Part shown: piece after piece, positions 5,983 to 9,095 of the stretch
Numbering within the stretch: the first letter of the stretch is position 1
Layout: every line of letters starts with the position of its first letter
Source: JACCTH01 sp036556085
GTDB lineage: Bacteria; Actinomycetota; Acidimicrobiia; Spongiisociales; ZC4RG35
Assembly: GCA_036556085.1 (NCBI GenBank)
Contig: DATBKE010000167.1
Location: 1 to 9,095 of the forward strand
DNA length: 9,095 nt
Reading direction: 5' to 3'
Notes under the pieces: generated by a model
Databases searched by the model: none
Seen by the model: the letters and a program-made list of their open reading frames with translations, nothing else
What the model was told of the DNA's origin: nothing
Program-made: the position numbers and the translations under genes

Positions 5983-6836
5983 TCGCCACCGTCCTCGATG
6001 GGATCGTCCTCGGGCTTCAATTCGGCTTGCTCGCGGCCGGCCTCACTCTGGTCTATGGCCTCGGCGGCGCCCTCAATCTTGCCTACGGGCAGATGGCGGT
6101 CATGTCCGCCATGGTGGTTTTGTTTGCCATGGATGCCGGTGTTCCGGTCCTTCCAGCGGTGGGGCTCGGTCTGGTGAGCGGCGCCATCTTGGGATTGCTC
6201 CTCGACCTCACGATTTTTCGGCCCGTCTATCGAAGGCAGGGAGAAGCTCGGGTATTGCTCAGCCTTCTGCTCACTTTGGGGTTGGCCTTCGTCGTCGACG
6301 GGTTTCTCACCTGGCGCATTCCATTTCGCGGACTCACGCTCAATATCGGCGGCGGACCCATCGACATCCTGGGCGTTCCCATGCGACGAGGGAGCCTGCT
6401 GGCGTCGGCGATAACCATCGTCGCTTTCGTCCTGCTCTTCGCTTTCTTCCGTGCCACCGCCCTGGGACGGGCCGTGCGCTCGGTCATCGAAGACGAGCAG
6501 GGAGCTCGTCTGGTAGGAGTCGACCCGCGGCGGATGCTCCGACTCATCTTGATCATGAGTGGATTCCTGGCGGCCATCGTGGCCGTGACCCGGGCGATGG
6601 TCACCCCGGTGACGGTCACCCTGGGGTTTGAGATCACCGTCTTCGCCCTCATCGTCACCGTCGTCGGAGGCCTGGGTAGCTTCCCGGGTGCCCTCATGGC
6701 GGGGGTGATCCTGGGGATCGTCAACAGCATTGCCGCCTCCTACATCGGAACCTTTCTGTCGCTCATCATTCTTTTGGCGGCGGCTGGCCTCACCATCCTC
6801 CTTCGGCCCTCCGGGCTGTTGGGGATCAGGGAATGA
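5979..6836 (+). CDS. livH: ABC transporter permease, LivH-like
   Basis: The protein is a hydrophobic permease of the LivH branch, with about eight predicted membrane segments. It shows the family's N-terminal LTLVYGLGGALNLAYGQ, the cytoplasmic loop RAVRSVIEDEQGARLVGVDP and the late VVGGLGSFPGALMAGVILG. The first available common start in frame is TTG 6027, but that would remove half of the first membrane helix. The family usually starts at the residues equivalent to IATVLDGIVLGLQFG. These are preceded by CTG at 5979, which overlaps the LivF stop as CTGA, just as the next gene overlaps this one as ATGA. A GGGGTGA lies immediately upstream. With CTG 5979 the protein is 285 residues, close to the usual about 290-300; from TTG it is 269. 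Family call firm, start inferred. Confidence 0.9.
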   Translation: MIATVLDGIVLGLQFGLLAAGLTLVYGLGGALNLAYGQMAVMSAMVVLFAMDAGVPVLPAVGLGLVSGAILGLLLDLTIFRPVYRRQGEARVLLSLLLTLGLAFVVDGFLTWRIPFRGLTLNIGGGPIDILGVPMRRGSLLASAITIVAFVLLFAFFRATALGRAVRSVIEDEQGARLVGVDPRRMLRLILIMSGFLAAIVAVTRAMVTPVTVTLGFEITVFALIVTVVGGLGSFPGALMAGVILGIVNSIAASYIGTFLSLIILLAAAGLTILLRPSGLLGIRE

Positions 6837-7846
6837 GCGATCAAGCTGTGCCCACCGAAGGGGCATCTGTGATCGGGGGCGCCGAAGGCCGCTCGGCGCG
6901 ATCCCTTAGTGCTCTGCTCCTCCCCCTCCTGGCGGCAGCGGTGGTGCTCGCTCCGGTTCCCTTCTTACTCGGCGATTCCAGGGTCCTGATGGGTGTGGCC
7001 TTGCTGGGGCTGGCGTTCGCCTGTTACACCATCGGTTTCAATCTCATCTTCGGGAGCACCGGCCAGCTCTTTCTCTGTGTGGGCGCTCTGGCCGGGATTG
7101 GTGGCTACGGCGCGGTTCTCCTCGCCGATCGACGTGGTTTCCCTTTGGTGCTGAGCATCCTCGTGGCGACGGTGGCAGCCGGTTTGGTCGGGGGGCTATT
7201 GAGTTGGGTCGCCGTGAGACGATCGCTGGGGGTGATCTTCACCGGGATCATCACTCTCATCTTTGCGCTGGCCTTCCACAACCTTCTCTTGGGTCGCGGG
7301 GATTTGACCGGGGGCGAATCGGGTCTTCGCATCCAATCCGGGAGCGATACCTTCCTCGGGGATCGAATCCTCTCCTATTACGCCATGCTGGCGCTGGTCC
7401 TTCTCTTTCTTCTCGTCCACGGACTCCTGAGGCGCTCTCACTTCGGTTGGGGATTTCGCGCCCTCCGCGACGACGAGATGGCGGCCGAACTGACGGGCGT
7501 CAACGTCGCCCGCTATCGGGTGATCGCTGCATTGGTGGGAGGAGCGATGGTGGGCCTGGCTGGTGCGGTCTACGCCTTCTCGCGGGGTCGGATCAGTCCG
7601 AGCACCTTCGCCTTTGCTCAGGTCGATGTGGTGGTCTTGGTGATGCTGGCGTTTGGGGGGATCGGCACCCTTTTGGGACCGATCCTCGGGGCCATCGTCT
7701 TCACCATCATCGATGAGCTCCTGGTGGAACTCGGCCAACTGCGGCTAGTTGCGCTGGGGGCTTTGATTCTGGTGCTTTTCCTGTGGGTTCCCCGCGGCAT
7801 CATTCCTTCCCTGGGATCTGTTTTCCGAAAGGACCAGCATCGCTGA
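6833..7846 (+). CDS. livM: ABC transporter permease, LivM-like
   Basis: This second membrane subunit of the importer has 337 residues, the usual LivM length. A hydrophilic N-terminal tail of about 25 residues precedes roughly nine or ten hydrophobic segments. LivM marks are the early GFNLIFGSTGQLFLCVGA, the cytoplasmic coupling loop FRALRDDEMAAELTGVNVAR and the following region AALVGGAMVGLAGAVYAF. The late VLVMLAFGGIGTLLGPILGA is also typical. The start ATG 6833 overlaps the LivH stop as ATGA. It closes the overlapping transporter block; 83 bases follow before the dioxygenase. The substrate cannot be read from the permease sequence. Confidence 0.93.
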   Translation: MSDQAVPTEGASVIGGAEGRSARSLSALLLPLLAAAVVLAPVPFLLGDSRVLMGVALLGLAFACYTIGFNLIFGSTGQLFLCVGALAGIGGYGAVLLADRRGFPLVLSILVATVAAGLVGGLLSWVAVRRSLGVIFTGIITLIFALAFHNLLLGRGDLTGGESGLRIQSGSDTFLGDRILSYYAMLALVLLFLLVHGLLRRSHFGWGFRALRDDEMAAELTGVNVARYRVIAALVGGAMVGLAGAVYAFSRGRISPSTFAFAQVDVVVLVMLAFGGIGTLLGPILGAIVFTIIDELLVELGQLRLVALGALILVLFLWVPRGIIPSLGSVFRKDQHR

Positions 7847-7918
7847 CCGGGCCGGCATCGAGCAGGCGTGGCGTCGCCAGCAACCCCGACTTACAGTAAG
7901 CGTCGCCTTCGACGATGT

Positions 7919-7924
7919 GAGGAG
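7919..7924 (+). promoter_or_regulatory. ribosome binding site that decides the dioxygenase start
   Basis: GAGGAG lies five bases before ATC 7930 and overlaps an in-frame TGA (7918-7920). It is 41 bases from the first common start codon (GTG 7966), too far to serve it. It therefore points to initiation at or very near ATC 7930. Confidence 0.6.
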
Positions 7925-7929
7925 TCGCC

Positions 7930-8883
7930 ATCCGCTCCAATCTCGATATAGCCCATCTCGGTTACGTGGAGTTGTTGACCCCCACTTTCGAACAGAGCTT
8001 GCGCTTCTTTACCGAGTTGTTGTCGATGGAGGTGGTCGAAGCCGGAGATGACTTCGCCTGTCTCCGCACATGGGACGACTACGAGCTTTTCAGCCTGCGG
8101 CTCGTCGCCCGGAAAGATGCCGGAGTTGGGCGGGTGGGTCTGCGGGCCGCAAGCCCGACCGCCCTCCAGGACCGGGTAAAGGCCATCGAGGCCGAGGGAT
8201 CGGGCGGCGGCTGGGGAGAGGGTCTGCCGGGCCGCGGTGACACCTACAGCTTCTCCGATCCCGACGGCCATCCCTTGGACCTCTACTACGACTCCGAGCG
8301 ATTCACCCCCTCCAATGCCGTCGCTCCCGCTCTCAAGAATCAGGGCCAGCGCCGACCCAACCATGGCATCGGTGTGCGCCGCCTCGACCATGTCAACTAT
8401 CTCGGTGCTGATGTCGAAGCGAACCGCGATTTCGTTGTCTCGGTACTCGGTGCTCGACCCACCGAGCAGATCCAACTTGATAGCGGCGCCATCGCCGGGA
8501 TCTGGATGACTTTTACTAACAAGGGCTATGACCTCGTCTACACCAACGATCGGACGAAGACCCGGGGAAGGCTTCACCACGTTGCCTTCGCCGTCGATCA
8601 GCGCGAGGACATCCTCCGGGGGGCCGACCTCTTCCTCGAGGACGGTGTCTTCATCGAAACCGGTCCGCACAAGCACGCCATCCAGCAGACGTTCTTTCTA
8701 TATGTGTGGGAGCCGGGAGGGAACCGGATCGAACTGGTCAACGCCGGCGCCCGGCTGGTGTTGGCGCCCGACTGGAGCCTGATCACGTGGACCGAAGCCG
8801 ATCGGGCAAAAGGACAGGCCTGGGGGCTAAAGACGATCGAATCTTTCCACACTCACGGCACCCCGCCCGTGACCTCAGACTGA
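7930..8883 (+). CDS. type I extradiol ring-cleavage dioxygenase, two VOC domains (catechol 2,3-dioxygenase / BphC-like)
   Basis: The protein has two vicinal-oxygen-chelate domains (about residues 8-125 and 150-275) and opens catechol-type rings with Fe(II) and oxygen. Numbered from ATC 7930, the predicted ligands are His154 (LDHVNYL), His217 (LHHVAFAVD) and Glu268 (NRIELVNAG), with the conserved Tyr258 (LYVWEPGGN). Spacings are nearly those of BphC (His146, His210, Tyr250, Glu260), and the segment from His249 to Glu268 follows the extradiol signature except at its first position. The length of 317 residues fits the family. An in-frame TGA at 7918 bounds the start: the first common start, GTG 7966, would cut strand one of domain one (IAHLGYVELLTP). 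ATC 7930 with a Shine-Dalgarno restores it. It lies 83 bases after livM, perhaps in the same operon. The substrate may be a catechol, biphenyl-diol or a gallate-like acid; sequence alone does not decide. Confidence 0.88.
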   Translation: MRSNLDIAHLGYVELLTPTFEQSLRFFTELLSMEVVEAGDDFACLRTWDDYELFSLRLVARKDAGVGRVGLRAASPTALQDRVKAIEAEGSGGGWGEGLPGRGDTYSFSDPDGHPLDLYYDSERFTPSNAVAPALKNQGQRRPNHGIGVRRLDHVNYLGADVEANRDFVVSVLGARPTEQIQLDSGAIAGIWMTFTNKGYDLVYTNDRTKTRGRLHHVAFAVDQREDILRGADLFLEDGVFIETGPHKHAIQQTFFLYVWEPGGNRIELVNAGARLVLAPDWSLITWTEADRAKGQAWGLKTIESFHTHGTPPVTSD

Positions 8884-8887
8884 TCCG

Positions 8888-8935
8888 TTCTGGCGGAAAT
8901 CCGGCGCAGATTTCTCCGCCGGATTTACGCCAGAA
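8888..8935. terminator. long hairpin between convergent genes, probable bidirectional terminator
   Basis: The 19-base arms 8888-8906 and 8917-8935 pair at 18 of 19 positions (one G/A mismatch at 8896/8927) around a 10-base loop. It starts four bases after the dioxygenase stop and ends 19 bases before the stop of the converging gene. It lacks a proper T-run on either side (GGTTTGGG on plus), so it is not a textbook intrinsic terminator; mRNA 3'-end protection is an alternative role. Confidence 0.65.
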
Positions 8936-8954
8936 GGTTTGGGCGGATGGCCGA

Positions 8955-9095
8955 CTACTGCCCGAACACCGGCACCCCGTCGGGACACATCCGGACCTTG
9001 GGGTTGTAGTCCTCGAAGAGACCGGAGGGGTTGTCCTTCCAGATCCAGGTGTGGATCACATAAAGCGGCAGCACCGAGTGCTGATGGAGGTGGCG
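8955..9095 (-). CDS. C-terminal end of an unrecognised protein (5' end outside window)
   Basis: A frame open from the window edge ends at TAG (8957-8955) and gives 46 C-terminal residues, ending NPKVRMCPDGVPVFGQ. The stretch contains VIHTWIWKDNPSGLFEDYNP, rich in Trp and other aromatics. It resembles the tail of small conserved actinobacterial proteins of unknown function, which usually show a WKDNPSG-like motif. No functional domain can be named. It converges on the dioxygenase across the hairpin at 8888-8935, so it is not part of that operon. Coding status rests on the amino-acid composition and on the frame being open to a stop just before the hairpin. Confidence 0.6.
   Translation of the reverse strand, partial: RHLHQHSVLPLYVIHTWIWKDNPSGLFEDYNPKVRMCPDGVPVFGQ

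Noticed and set aside
5964..6866. Long antisense reading frame (300 codons) opposite the LivH-like gene
   Set aside because: Its product is a low-complexity mix of Asp, Glu, Gln, His and Gly, as expected for the complement of a GC-rich hydrophobic gene, and it matches no family.
7871..7929. Three short GTCGCC-containing repeats (7871, 7900, 7922) before the dioxygenase, and TACAGT at 7892 as a possible -10 box
   Set aside because: The repeats share only 7-8 bases with irregular spacing in GC-rich DNA, and no -35 partner accompanies TACAGT; not distinguishable from chance.
1..9095. CRISPR arrays, tRNA or rRNA genes, insertion sequences, phage or defence genes
   Set aside because: No regularly spaced repeats, cloverleaf-like sequences, transposase or integrase frames were seen; nearly all bases belong to metabolic and transport genes.

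Overview
The window (about 64% GC by eye) looks like a chromosomal catabolic locus from an actinobacterium, most likely of the Acidimicrobiia type. That placement is inferred from GC-rich codon use, tightly overlapped genes with several GTG starts, and a lipoprotein whose lipobox Cys is followed by a long Thr/Ala/Pro/Glu linker, which is common in that group. It has not been tested by phylogeny.

Layout. The minus strand from 1944 down to 1 carries galB (4-oxalomesaconate hydratase), galC/ligK (4-carboxy-4-hydroxy-2-oxoadipate aldolase) and a truncated 6-phosphogluconate-dehydrogenase-like NAD(P)-binding gene. These are coupled by a 1-nt overlap and a 2-nt gap. A 108-bp divergent control region (1945-2052) with a perfect 17-bp palindrome separates them from galD (4-oxalomesaconate tautomerase, PrpF family) on the plus strand. 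After a 130-bp gap with its own palindrome and a strong ribosome binding site comes a complete branched-chain-amino-acid-type (HAAT) ABC importer: lipoprotein binding protein, LivG-, LivF-, LivH- and LivM-like subunits, most of them overlapping. After 83 bp follows a two-domain extradiol ring-cleavage dioxygenase of the vicinal-oxygen-chelate (VOC) type. A long hairpin separates it from the 3' end of a converging unknown gene on the minus strand.

How it works together (inference from known families). GalD, GalB and GalC form the complete lower route from 4-oxalomesaconate to pyruvate plus oxaloacetate, the shared end of the gallate and protocatechuate 4,5-cleavage pathways. The importer probably brings in an aromatic acid or related carboxylate rather than amino acids. 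The VOC dioxygenase is the only ring-cleaving enzyme in view; no LigAB/GalA-type dioxygenase, LigC or LigI is present here. It may therefore supply the pathway by an unorthodox route, or serve a separate catechol substrate.

The most unusual feature is start codons. Three genes (galD, livH-like, VOC dioxygenase) seem to begin at non-ATG/GTG/TTG codons (CTG, CTG, ATC). Each is positioned by homology and by a Shine-Dalgarno sequence or a stop-codon overlap. For the dioxygenase an in-frame stop just upstream makes the case strongest.
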